Shown here: one piece after another, positions 1-5,420 of the stretch | How positions within the stretch are numbered: the first letter of the stretch is position 1 | How the letters are laid out: every line of letters begins with the position of its first letter | Origin: DASPKW01 sp038244055 | Lineage (GTDB): Bacteria > Planctomycetota > Phycisphaerae > Tepidisphaerales > Tepidisphaeraceae | Direction of reading: 5' to 3' | Length of the DNA stretch: 7,734 bases | NCBI GenBank assembly: GCA_038244055.1 | Contig: JBBRTW010000360.1 | Coordinates: 1 to 7,734 of the forward strand | Position numbers and translations under genes: made by a program | Notes under the pieces: generated by a model | The model's database searches: none | What the model saw: the letters and a program-made list of their open reading frames with translations, nothing else | Told to the model about the DNA's origin: nothing

Positions 1-2047
1 CCGATACGCCCTTGACCGTGTCCTCGAAACCCGTCAACAGAGCCAGCACCTTCTGCTGGCCCTTGAGATCCTTGGTCTCGTTGGCCTCGCGCTGCGCCAA
101 ATCGGCGGCCAGCAGAATGGCCGAGACTTTATAAAAAGTCAGCCGCGGCTTCTGGGCCTCGGTCGCCTTGGTCAGCTCGGTGTCCAGCCGCGCATTCATA
201 TCCGCCGCCAGCTTCTGAATCTCCGCCACCAGCGCCTTCTTGGAGCCCGGATCGAGCGCCTTGTCATCCAGAACTTCCTGAAGGGCTGAAAGCTGATAGA
301 AGCGGGCATGCACGATGGCCGGATGATTCTCCGGCACCTGCTTGAGCACCGCCGCCGCTTCCTTGAACATCGAGCGGTCGAACAGCCGCTTGCCGTAGAC
401 GAACGTGTATTCCTTGCGCCCCAGGGCGATCGCCGTCTTCCAGGTCTGGTCGATGAGCTGCTGCGTCTTGTCGCGGCCGGCGAGGGCGGAGTCCTTCCGG
501 ATGACTTCGACACCCGCCAGCGCGTTGTCCAAAATCATCGACTTGCGATCCGGGCTCTTGCCGTGCTCGGTCAGGTAATGCAGCGACTGCTCCACCGACT
601 CGGTGGGCTTGCCGAGCTTGGCCTCGAACATGGCCGCGAGAAAGACCGCTTCATCCACCGCGTCCTCGGATACGTTCGCCTGGCCTTTGCGCTTTTCGAT
701 TTCCATCGCGGCGGCGATCGCCTTTTCAAGCACCGGCTTGCCCTTGTCATCGGCGTTGCCGTCCTTGGCGCGCTTGAATTCATCCACGCCCTTGGCTTCC
801 AGCGCCCGCAGAAGCACCGTATCCATCTTGGCGACCGGCGCATCGGCCGGCATCCGGTCCAGCAGCATCTTCTTGATCACCGGCTCCAGGCTCGGGTTCT
901 CCTTCATCACCCGGTTCAGAACCTGCTCGCCCAGGTCGTGCTGCTTGCGCTTCTCGCCGGGGTCCTTGGTCAGCTCCTCCTTCATCTCCGCGATTCGGAA
1001 TTCCATCAGCCCCACGCTCCCCGAAACGGCGGCCGCCTCCTTCGCGTTCAGGTTCCCCTTGATCCACTGGGTCAGCTCCACCAGCGCCTTGTCGGCCTGC
1101 GGAGGATGCTTGGCCATCAGGTGATTCAAGGCCATCGAAAAATGAATTTCGTACTGCGCGAATTTGTCGAGACCCGCGACCTTGTCGGCCTCATGGAGCA
1201 TCTTGTCGGCCTCGGCGGGCTTGCCGCCAACCATGTAGAGCTTGCCGAGTTGCGTTTTGACCAGTCCTTCGAGCTTGTATTCGGGCTTCTGAAATTCGGT
1301 GAGATAGGCGATGGCCGCCTCCGCCGTTTCCTTGCGCTTAGGGTCGGCCGGGTCCATCGAAAGAGCCACCCCGTAGGCCACCATGGCGCGGGTGAAATTG
1401 GCGGTGTTGCCGCGCTCGTCCAGGTCCGTCCACTTCTTCAGATCGGCATCGCTGGGGCGGGCCTTTCCCGCCAGAACCGCATTCTTCTGCAGGTCGCATT
1501 CTTCAACCGTCTTGTCGAGGAGCTTGGTCACGGCCACGGCCGCATCGTTGAGCTCCGATTGCCGCGAAGGCGACTCGCCCAGGTTTTCGATCTGGGCGAT
1601 CTGGCCTTTCATGCCGTGTTCGATCATCAGGCTGGAGACGGTCATTAAAACGGCCGTGTCCTTGGTGCCGCGCATGAAGTTGTCGACGCCCTTGACCGCA
1701 TCGGACAGCAGCGCCCGCCGCTGGCCGGGCTTAAGGGAGGGATCGCCGATGCGGCGGATGGCTTCCGCGCCGCGGATGGTCTTCTGCCGGTCGGCGGGGA
1801 TGTTGTTCTTCTTGAAGTAATACTTCAGGAGCGATTCCATCTCGCGATTGGCCATGGCCGACATGAGCTGGTCCTCCGCCGCCAGCGCGTTGGCCCGCGC
1901 GGCATCGGCGGGCGAGAGCGTCGCCGGCGCGGGCGGCCTGACCGGCGGCTTGGGCTGGGCCCACGCGGCCGAGGCGATCGACATCGAAGCGGCCGACGCC
2001 GCCAGCCACAACTTCCAACCCGATCCAACTCGCGCGGACGTGTTCAT
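1..2047 (-). CDS. Exported large helical/TPR-like protein, partial (C-terminus beyond the left edge)
   Basis: I read this frame codon by codon: it is open from an ATG at 2047 to position 1 (682 complete codons) without a stop, so the C-terminus is missing. The start is supported by an AAAGGA Shine-Dalgarno 8 nt upstream and by a signal peptide that begins right at it: charged residues to Lys12, a hydrophobic Ala/Leu/Ser run at 13-28, and a likely signal peptidase I site AWA|Q after residue 30. A Pro-rich linker (32-42) follows, then a long, almost wholly helical, Ala/Lys/Glu/Leu-rich region. TPR-like pieces are visible at about 263-291 (LGKLY..GGKPAEADKML) and 548-575 (YGKRLF....FKEAAAVL); the rest is too divergent for me to divide into repeats. 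No catalytic motif is visible. It is last in the ExbB/ExbD/vWA block, so a periplasmic scaffold or partner of that motor is the natural guess, but the function is unproven. Confidence 0.85.
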   Translation of the reverse strand, partial: MNTSARVGSGWKLWLAASAASMSIASAAWAQPKPPVRPPAPATLSPADAARANALAAEDQLMSAMANREMESLLKYYFKKNNIPADRQKTIRGAEAIRRIGDPSLKPGQRRALLSDAVKGVDNFMRGTKDTAVLMTVSSLMIEHGMKGQIAQIENLGESPSRQSELNDAAVAVTKLLDKTVEECDLQKNAVLAGKARPSDADLKKWTDLDERGNTANFTRAMVAYGVALSMDPADPKRKETAEAAIAYLTEFQKPEYKLEGLVKTQLGKLYMVGGKPAEADKMLHEADKVAGLDKFAQYEIHFSMALNHLMAKHPPQADKALVELTQWIKGNLNAKEAAAVSGSVGLMEFRIAEMKEELTKDPGEKRKQHDLGEQVLNRVMKENPSLEPVIKKMLLDRMPADAPVAKMDTVLLRALEAKGVDEFKRAKDGNADDKGKPVLEKAIAAAMEIEKRKGQANVSEDAVDEAVFLAAMFEAKLGKPTESVEQSLHYLTEHGKSPDRKSMILDNALAGVEVIRKDSALAGRDKTQQLIDQTWKTAIALGRKEYTFVYGKRLFDRSMFKEAAAVLKQVPENHPAIVHARFYQLSALQEVLDDKALDPGSKKALVAEIQKLAADMNARLDTELTKATEAQKPRLTFYKVSAILLAADLAQREANETKDLKGQQKVLALLTGFEDTVKGVS

Positions 2048-2110
2048 GGAATTGGTCCTTTCATCTCATGCTTCAATAGACTTACGGATGAACCGCAAGA
2101 ATAGTTTCAG

Positions 2111-2124
2111 ACACCCGAAGGTGC
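2111..2124 (-). promoter_or_regulatory. UUCG-tetraloop hairpin in the leader of the helical-repeat gene
   Basis: On the minus strand this reads GCACC-TTCG-GGTGT: a five-pair stem (one G-U) closing a cUUCGg loop, which is known to be an exceptionally stable RNA tetraloop. It lies 64 nt before the start codon at 2047 and well upstream of the Shine-Dalgarno. No T-run follows, so it is not an intrinsic terminator; an mRNA-stability or processing element is the more likely role. Confidence 0.45.
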
Positions 2125-2229
2125 AATCGCGCTCAGGTGCCATGCTTAGACCCGCCGCCAACAACCATCGTACGCGCAATGGCCTCCATCGGCGGGGATA
2201 AGCATGCGGCTCGATCGCGCTCAAGTGCC
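2124..2229. repeat. Hairpin-forming inverted repeat flanked by 18-bp direct repeats
   Basis: Two 18-bp direct repeats (2124-2141 and 2212-2229, 16/18 identical, core ATCGCGCTCA) bracket an inverted repeat whose arms are 2141-2157 and 2190-2206 (15/17 paired) around a loop of about 32 nt. The unit fills most of the 182-bp gap between the third exbD and the helical-repeat gene, and its right-hand repeat ends one base before the exbD stop codon. The geometry could be a small non-autonomous insertion, paired operators, or an mRNA-processing hairpin; the sequence alone does not decide. Confidence 0.5.
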
Positions 2230-2688
2230 CTAATCCTTCGCCGATCCAAACGCCACCTTCGGCCATTTCGCCGCCAGCGCCGCCTCATACGCCGCCGTCA
2301 CATGCTGATACCGTGTATTGAGGCGCGGGTGGATGACCACCTGCATTTTCGCCAGCGGCGTGCCGGCCGATTCATGGCTGGCGCGCTTGGCATCCAGCGC
2401 GACTCCAAGGGCGGCCGGGTCGCTGAACGACTCCCCGCCCGCCAGCCGCGCGCTGAACGACCCATCCGGCCGCGTCGACACATAAACATCCAGGCTCGGC
2501 GGCAGCGGCGCCGGCGGCCGCGGGCCTCGAATGATGCCGTGCGGGTTGGCGCTCGGCAGAAAATGGGCCGCCGCGCCGAATGTGCCCGTGAGCATCAGGA
2601 AAATCAAAATCACCATCACGATATCCACTAGCGGCGTCATGTTCGGGCCGGATTCGTAATGCGATGCCTTCACCATGCATTTTTTCAT
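2230..2688 (-). CDS. ExbD/TolR-family biopolymer transport protein (third copy)
   Basis: A 152-residue ExbD/TolR-type protein: a short cytoplasmic N-terminus, one transmembrane helix (about 19-40) starting with the family signature NMTPLVD, and a periplasmic domain. Asp22 is in the position of the essential proton-carrying Asp of ExbD. The C-terminal part (KMQVVIHPRLNTRYQHV, about 114-130) matches the ExbD periplasmic fold in layout but not the usual wording. An ATG at 2769 would add 27 residues, but the start at 2688 is preferred: it has a near-perfect AAGGAG 7 nt upstream, its N-terminus aligns with the neighbouring paralogue, and the extra residues would be translated from a 9-bp intergenic repeat. 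It is a tandem duplicate of the gene at 2828-3295, sharing HY[DE]SGPNMTPLVD and the ending SAKD. A Pro-rich linker at 57-65 differs from the sister copy. It probably partners with the ExbB encoded upstream in the block. Confidence 0.9.
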   Translation of the reverse strand: MKKCMVKASHYESGPNMTPLVDIVMVILIFLMLTGTFGAAAHFLPSANPHGIIRGPRPPAPLPPSLDVYVSTRPDGSFSARLAGGESFSDPAALGVALDAKRASHESAGTPLAKMQVVIHPRLNTRYQHVTAAYEAALAAKWPKVAFGSAKD

Positions 2689-2699
2689 GTTGAAACTCC

Positions 2700-2726
2700 T
2701 TCGTGCCCTTCGTGTCTTTCGTGGTT
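2700..2726. repeat. Three-copy 9-bp tandem repeat (TTCGTGNNN) overlapping the exbD ribosome binding site
   Basis: Three consecutive 9-mers on the plus strand, TTCGTGCCC, TTCGTGTCT and TTCGTGGTT. On the minus strand this is the CACGAA-N3 periodic motif that I recall as a common intergenic repeat in environmental bacterial genomes of this kind. Its downstream end (minus strand) runs into AAGGAG at 2701-2696, so the repeat supplies the first bases of the Shine-Dalgarno of the exbD starting at 2688. Confidence 0.6.
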
Positions 2727-2759
2727 CAAACTTCTGAATCTCCGCGCGAGAGAACCCGC

Positions 2760-2794
2760 CCCGGCGCACGCCGCATCATGCGACGAGCGCCGGG
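2760..2794 (-). repeat. Strong 35-nt GC-rich hairpin between the second and third exbD
   Basis: Perfect 8-bp outer arms (2760-2767 and 2787-2794, CCCGGCGC/GCGCCGGG), one mismatch, then about 7 further pairs (one G-U) around a 3-nt loop. It lies 33 nt beyond the stop of the second exbD on the minus strand. There is no T-tract after it, so it is more likely a stop to 3'-exonuclease decay or a partial attenuator than a Rho-independent terminator. Confidence 0.55.
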
Positions 2795-2827
2795 CCGGGA
2801 TTCAATTGGGGCTTGGAAAAAGAAAAC

Positions 2828-3295
2828 TCAGTCCTTGGCTGACTGGAAACCGATCTTGGGCCACTGCGCTTCCATGGCGGCCTGGTAGACGCTCATGATG
2901 TGCTCGTACTTGGTCGACAGGCGCGGCGCGATCATGACCTGCATCTTGTCGGCCGTCGAACCGCTGGCCTCGTGGGCCTGGCGCTTCTGCTTCAGCACTT
3001 CAAGGAGCTGATCGTATGTCTCGCACTTCTTGTCGCCCACGACGGCCGCATAGTGATCGCCCAGGTTCATCACCCGGATATCCAGTTGCGGATCGGGAAC
3101 CTTGGGAATCTTCGTCGGGTCCATCGCGCCCTTGCCCGAGGTCTTGATGGGCATCGTGCTGGGCATGAAATGCGATAACGCGCCGAAGCTTCCCGTCAGC
3201 ATCAGAAAAATCAAAATCACCATCACGACATCCACCAGCGGGGTCATGTTCGGCCCCGAATCGTAGTGAACGGCTTTCGCACCTTTCATTTTCAT
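2828..3295 (-). CDS. ExbD/TolR-family biopolymer transport protein (second copy)
   Basis: A 155-residue ExbD/TolR-type inner-membrane protein. A basic cytoplasmic N-terminus (MKMKGAKAV) is followed by SGPNMTPLVD and a single membrane helix at about 19-40, with the conserved proton-channel Asp at residue 22. The periplasmic part has a Pro/Lys-rich linker (50-68) and a globular domain ending in KMQVMIAPRLSTKYEHI (117-133) and WPKIGFQSAKD. The ATG at 3295 has only a weak upstream purine stretch (GAGATGAAG); the second ATG, two codons in (3289), is possible and would change little. It is closely related to the next gene (2230-2688): the segment encoding the membrane helix is 68/77 identical at DNA level, while linker and periplasmic core have drifted. 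ExbD works as a dimer inside an ExbB pentamer, so two similar copies could form a heterodimer; that is inference. Confidence 0.92.
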   Translation of the reverse strand: MKMKGAKAVHYDSGPNMTPLVDVVMVILIFLMLTGSFGALSHFMPSTMPIKTSGKGAMDPTKIPKVPDPQLDIRVMNLGDHYAAVVGDKKCETYDQLLEVLKQKRQAHEASGSTADKMQVMIAPRLSTKYEHIMSVYQAAMEAQWPKIGFQSAKD

Positions 3296-3313
3296 AACTT
3301 CATCTCACTGTGA

Positions 3314-3388
3314 AGCTCAACATTCTAAATGGAGCTCGACATTCTAAATGTAACTCACCATTCCAAATGTAGCTCACCATTCCAATGT
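3314..3388. repeat. Four-copy 19-bp tandem repeat in the exbD-exbD gap
   Basis: Four head-to-tail units start at 3314, 3333, 3352 and 3371 (the last has lost one A). The consensus is AGCTCRMCATTCYAAATGK. Each unit contains a mini-palindrome, CATT-CYA-AATG. The left end is 18 bp before the start codon of the second exbD at 3295 (minus strand), so the array forms that gene's leader. The unit resembles one arm of the hairpin at 3431-3450, suggesting degenerate copies of one element. There are no spacers, so it is not a CRISPR. Confidence 0.65.
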
Positions 3389-3430
3389 TGAGGGCATTTC
3401 GAACGGCCATTTCGCAGCGGCGACAGTCAA

Positions 3431-3450
3431 CTCGACATCGGAATGTCGAG
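3431..3450. repeat. Perfect 8-bp hairpin (CTCGACAT...ATGTCGAG) downstream of the first exbD
   Basis: Perfect inverted arms 3431-3438 and 3443-3450 around the 4-nt loop CGGA, beginning 18 bp beyond the stop of the first exbD on the minus strand. On its right a 10-mer, GTCGAGCTAC, occurs twice (3445-3454 and 3456-3465). No T-tract follows, so termination is unlikely. Its sequence is related to the 19-bp array at 3314-3388. Confidence 0.6.
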
Positions 3451-3468
3451 CTACCGTCGAGCTACGCG

Positions 3469-3954
3469 TCAGTGGCCCGCATCGACGCTGCTCCCCTTCT
3501 TGGTCGCGAAGTTCACGCTGGTCACCTGGGCCATGGCGCATTCCTGCAGGATGATCTGAATCTGCGAGTAAACCATGTCCTTGCTGGCGTTGATCACGAC
3601 CTTGAAATTTTCGCCGCGCTCGCGCTTCATCGCCGTCAGCACCTCGCGCAGCGGGTACTTTCCATCGGCCTGGATCAGCAGTTCCTTGCCCTTCTCGCCC
3701 TTGAGATCCACGAGGATCTGAGGCACGTCCGTCTGGCCGGCCTTGGGGTAGAGGTTGAGGGCAAGAACATTGCTCATATCGGTGATCTTCACCCCAAGGT
3801 ACGTCTGGGGCGCGTCGACCCTGTTATCGATCCCGCTGGAAACGCCGATCTTGGCGACCAGCATGAAGAAAATGATCAGGCACATGACGATATCGATCAG
3901 AGGCGTGACGTTGACGCCACCCTCTTTCATGTCGGGCATTCGATGCTTAGTCAT
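3469..3954 (-). CDS. ExbD/TolR-family biopolymer transport protein (first copy, most canonical)
   Basis: A 161-residue protein and the closest of the three to classical ExbD/TolR: a short cytoplasmic tail (MTKHRMPDMKEGG), VNVTPLIDIVMCLIIFFM at 14-31 with the proton-channel Asp at residue 21, one membrane helix to about residue 36, a periplasmic linker, then the ExbD-type C-terminal fold. The end, VVINASKDMVYSQIQIILQECAMAQV (about 121-146), corresponds to the usual V-I-x-A-D..V-x-Y..V....D.A...G pattern of the family. The ATG at 3954 has an excellent AAAGGAG 7 nt upstream. It follows exbB directly, the usual exbB-exbD order, separated by a 111-bp gap almost filled by a long inverted repeat. 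It is clearly diverged from the two later exbD paralogues, so it may be the core ExbD subunit and they may be accessory or partner subunits. Confidence 0.95.
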   Translation of the reverse strand: MTKHRMPDMKEGGVNVTPLIDIVMCLIIFFMLVAKIGVSSGIDNRVDAPQTYLGVKITDMSNVLALNLYPKAGQTDVPQILVDLKGEKGKELLIQADGKYPLREVLTAMKRERGENFKVVINASKDMVYSQIQIILQECAMAQVTSVNFATKKGSSVDAGH

Positions 3955-3973
3955 CTTATTGCTCCTTTCGGGG

Positions 3974-4059
3974 AGTAGGCGGTATGCAGTAGGCGGTAGG
4001 CGGAAACGACAGAGAAACAGGATTTCTTCCTGCCTACTGCCTACCGCCTACTGCCTACT
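3974..4059. repeat. 30-bp imperfect inverted repeat built of GTAGGCR heptamers, between exbB and exbD
   Basis: Arms 3974-4003 and 4030-4059 match at 25 of 30 positions as inverted repeats, around a 26-nt loop. Each arm is itself a run of 7-bp units (GTAGGCG/GTAGGCA). On the minus strand the hairpin starts 6 nt after the exbB stop and ends 5 nt before the AAAGGAG of the first exbD, so it occupies almost the whole gap. It could shield the upstream exbB message from exonucleases or hinder loading at the exbD ribosome binding site. The 7-bp periodicity suggests growth by slippage. Confidence 0.7.
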
Positions 4060-4065
4060 AAAACG

Positions 4066-4935
4066 CTACGAAGGAACGGTCGGCGGCATCGGAATCGGCG
4101 CTTTGCGCACGACGCCCGGAACCGGAGCGGGGGCCGGACCACCGCCGGGACGAACCGCCACCGCGGCGCTGGCCGCGGGCTTGGCTTCGGCCGGCTTGAT
4201 CAGGAGAAGGAGCTCTTCGGCGATGAGTGCCGCCTGGATGGTGATGCGATCCACCATCGTCCGCTGGATGCCGAACACCGCAAGACACGGCACGGCCAGG
4301 AACAGACCCAGGAACGTGTGGCACAACGCTTTCGAAATACCGCCCGCCAGCGTGGCCGGATTGGCGTCGCCGCCGGCCGCCATCAGATCCTGGAAGGCTT
4401 CGATCATGCCCATGACCGTACCCAGAAGACCCAGCAGGGGTCCAAGGTTGCCGATGATGTTCAAATACTCGATTTTGCGGAACTGCTCGGCCGTCTGCTC
4501 GGCGATGGCGGTTTCCATCGCTTCTTTCATCGAGGAGAAGCTGGGAGCGCGCTTGAGGGCCGGATTGAGCGCCCGGGAGATGAAGCTCGGGTCGGTTTCA
4601 GTGAACTCGATGAGTTCCTTGAACTCGCGCCGGCCGACCAGCTCGCGGATGTGATTGACGCTGGCTTCGGGCATCAGCACCGATGACCGGATCTTGATGA
4701 AACCCTGGATGATCAGGGTCAAGCCGACGATCGACAGCAGCGCCACCGTAATCGACACGAAGTCGACGTTCGAAAGAATCAGCGAGAACAGATTCTGTTT
4801 TTGGGCGTGCGCTGCCGCAGCGCCTCCGGCGGCGGGGGCATCCGCCGCTCCGCTGATGTTGGTGATCACCAGGATCACGCCGACCATCAGCAACAGCAAC
4901 CCGATACGAACCTTGGACGAAGCGTAACGACGCAT
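4066..4935 (-). CDS. ExbB/TolQ/MotA-family proton channel protein
   Basis: A 289-residue inner-membrane protein of the MotA/TolQ/ExbB family, the pentameric channel that with ExbD converts proton flow into motion. Segments in order: an N-terminal hydrophobic helix (11-29) after basic residues, a signal peptide or extra anchor; an Ala/Gly-rich linker (30-45); a membrane helix at about 57-80; a cytoplasmic helical domain (85-155); the signature GPLLGLLGTVMGMIEAF at 165-181; a membrane helix at about 200-223 (GISKALCHTFLGL); and a Pro/Ala-rich tail from 249. By motif alignment Thr173 and Thr207 fit the pore threonines Thr148 and Thr181 of E. coli ExbB, whereas the position of its Glu176 is Lys202 here. 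The start has AGAGGTG 7 nt upstream. A weak hairpin (CTCCC...GGGAG, 4950-4965) sits beside this ribosome binding site. It is followed by three exbD genes. Confidence 0.95.
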   Translation of the reverse strand: MRRYASSKVRIGLLLLMVGVILVITNISGAADAPAAGGAAAAHAQKQNLFSLILSNVDFVSITVALLSIVGLTLIIQGFIKIRSSVLMPEASVNHIRELVGRREFKELIEFTETDPSFISRALNPALKRAPSFSSMKEAMETAIAEQTAEQFRKIEYLNIIGNLGPLLGLLGTVMGMIEAFQDLMAAGGDANPATLAGGISKALCHTFLGLFLAVPCLAVFGIQRTMVDRITIQAALIAEELLLLIKPAEAKPAASAAVAVRPGGGPAPAPVPGVVRKAPIPMPPTVPS

Positions 4936-5152
4936 AGCAATGCACCTCTCTCCCGCTTTGGGGAGATGTAGGGAGTGAATTCCCTTCAGACGGGCAAGGA
5001 CCGGAGCCGATCTCTCTGTCTATTGCCATCCGACAGGGGAGGAGTAAGGACCTGCAGTGGCGGATTCCGAACCGTGGCCGGGACACTGCCTCTGTCACCA
5101 CGAACCGGCCCGCGCCTGCGGTTGCCTTATCCTGTTTATTTTGATGTAGGGT

Positions 5153-5179
5153 CGGCCTCGCTTGCGTCAAGCGGGGCCG
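5153..5179. repeat. 12-bp-stem GC-rich hairpin upstream of exbB
   Basis: Arms 5153-5164 (CGGCCTCGCTTG) and 5168-5179 (CAAGCGGGGCCG) pair at 11 of 12 positions; the exception is a T-G wobble on the plus strand and a C-A mismatch on the minus strand. The loop is 3 nt. It is very stable but lacks a following T-tract in either direction. It lies about 218 bp upstream of the exbB start and overlaps a weak promoter-like TTGACG on the minus strand. Confidence 0.55.
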
Positions 5180-5276
5180 ATGGAAGACTAATCTCTCTCA
5201 AAAGGCGACTTGGAATCGCCAGGGTGTAAATCCAGGGTGAATCGTGAAAACGCTACTTCGAAACGCTTCTTCGTAG

Positions 5277-5409
5277 CACGAGCATCTCGGCCCGTGCATT
5301 GGCTCTCCCGTGACACGGGCGTCTCGCCCGTGCATTTGGCTCGCCCGTGCTGAGCCGGCTCAAATTCCATCAATCGAAACCTCCGGCACGGGCGAGACGC
5401 CCGTGTCAC
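5277..5409. repeat. REP-like palindromic repeat pair plus a degenerate tandem copy
   Basis: Two 24-bp copies form a perfect inverted pair (5310-5333 and 5386-5409) around a 52-bp spacer. Each copy is itself a hairpin: CACGGGCG, a 3-nt loop, CGCCCGTG. A degenerate direct copy lies at 5277-5297, and flanking text is partly duplicated as well (GTGCATTGGCTC near 5294 against GTGCATTTGGCTC near 5330). A 12-bp palindrome, TGAGCCGGCTCA, sits in the spacer at 5351-5362. The element lies 11 bp after the vWA stop. The same family recurs at 7139-7247. The pairing in inverted orientation resembles BIMEs of REP elements; no REP-associated transposase is visible in the window. Confidence 0.75.
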
Positions 5410-5420
5410 TGTCGCATGGG

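Larger units (their letters stand above)
4936..5420. other. 485-bp intergenic region between the vWA gene and exbB
   Basis: I see no gene here. From right to left on the minus strand it holds the REP-like palindromes just after the vWA stop (5277-5409), a small hairpin (GGCGA...TCGCC, 5204-5220), the strong hairpin at 5153-5179, and then about 215 bp of unstructured DNA leading to the exbB ribosome binding site. Open frames crossing it are translations of the repeats or read into exbB out of frame. It is the longest gap inside the block and might separate two transcription units, but no convincing promoter was found. Confidence 0.6.

Noticed and set aside
308..1648. 446-codon open frame on the plus strand
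   Set aside because: It is antisense to the exported helical-repeat gene, which has a signal peptide and a good ribosome binding site. The plus-strand translation is His/Leu/Gly/Arg-rich with no recognisable domain, as expected for the complement of a GC-rich gene.
2689..2769. 27-residue N-terminal extension of the third exbD
   Set aside because: It is encoded by intergenic repeat sequence, has no paralogous counterpart, and the internal ATG at 2688 has a far better Shine-Dalgarno.
3314..3388. Possible CRISPR array
   Set aside because: The 19-bp units abut with no spacers and there are no cas genes.
3755..4654. 299-codon open frame on the plus strand
   Set aside because: It crosses the complements of exbD and exbB and the heptamer repeat between them; no family signature.
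4598..5170. 190-codon minus-strand frame starting in the vWA/exbB gap
   Set aside because: It enters exbB out of frame; the exbB frame has the family motifs and a ribosome binding site.
5143..5170. Promoter-like TTGACG and TACATC on the minus strand before exbB
   Set aside because: The -10 is poor (3/6) and the -35 lies in the loop and arm of the hairpin at 5153-5179, so it may simply follow from the palindrome.
2760..5179. Intrinsic terminators at the strong hairpins
   Set aside because: None of the hairpins at 2760, 3431, 3974 or 5153 is followed by a T-tract on the transcribed strand.
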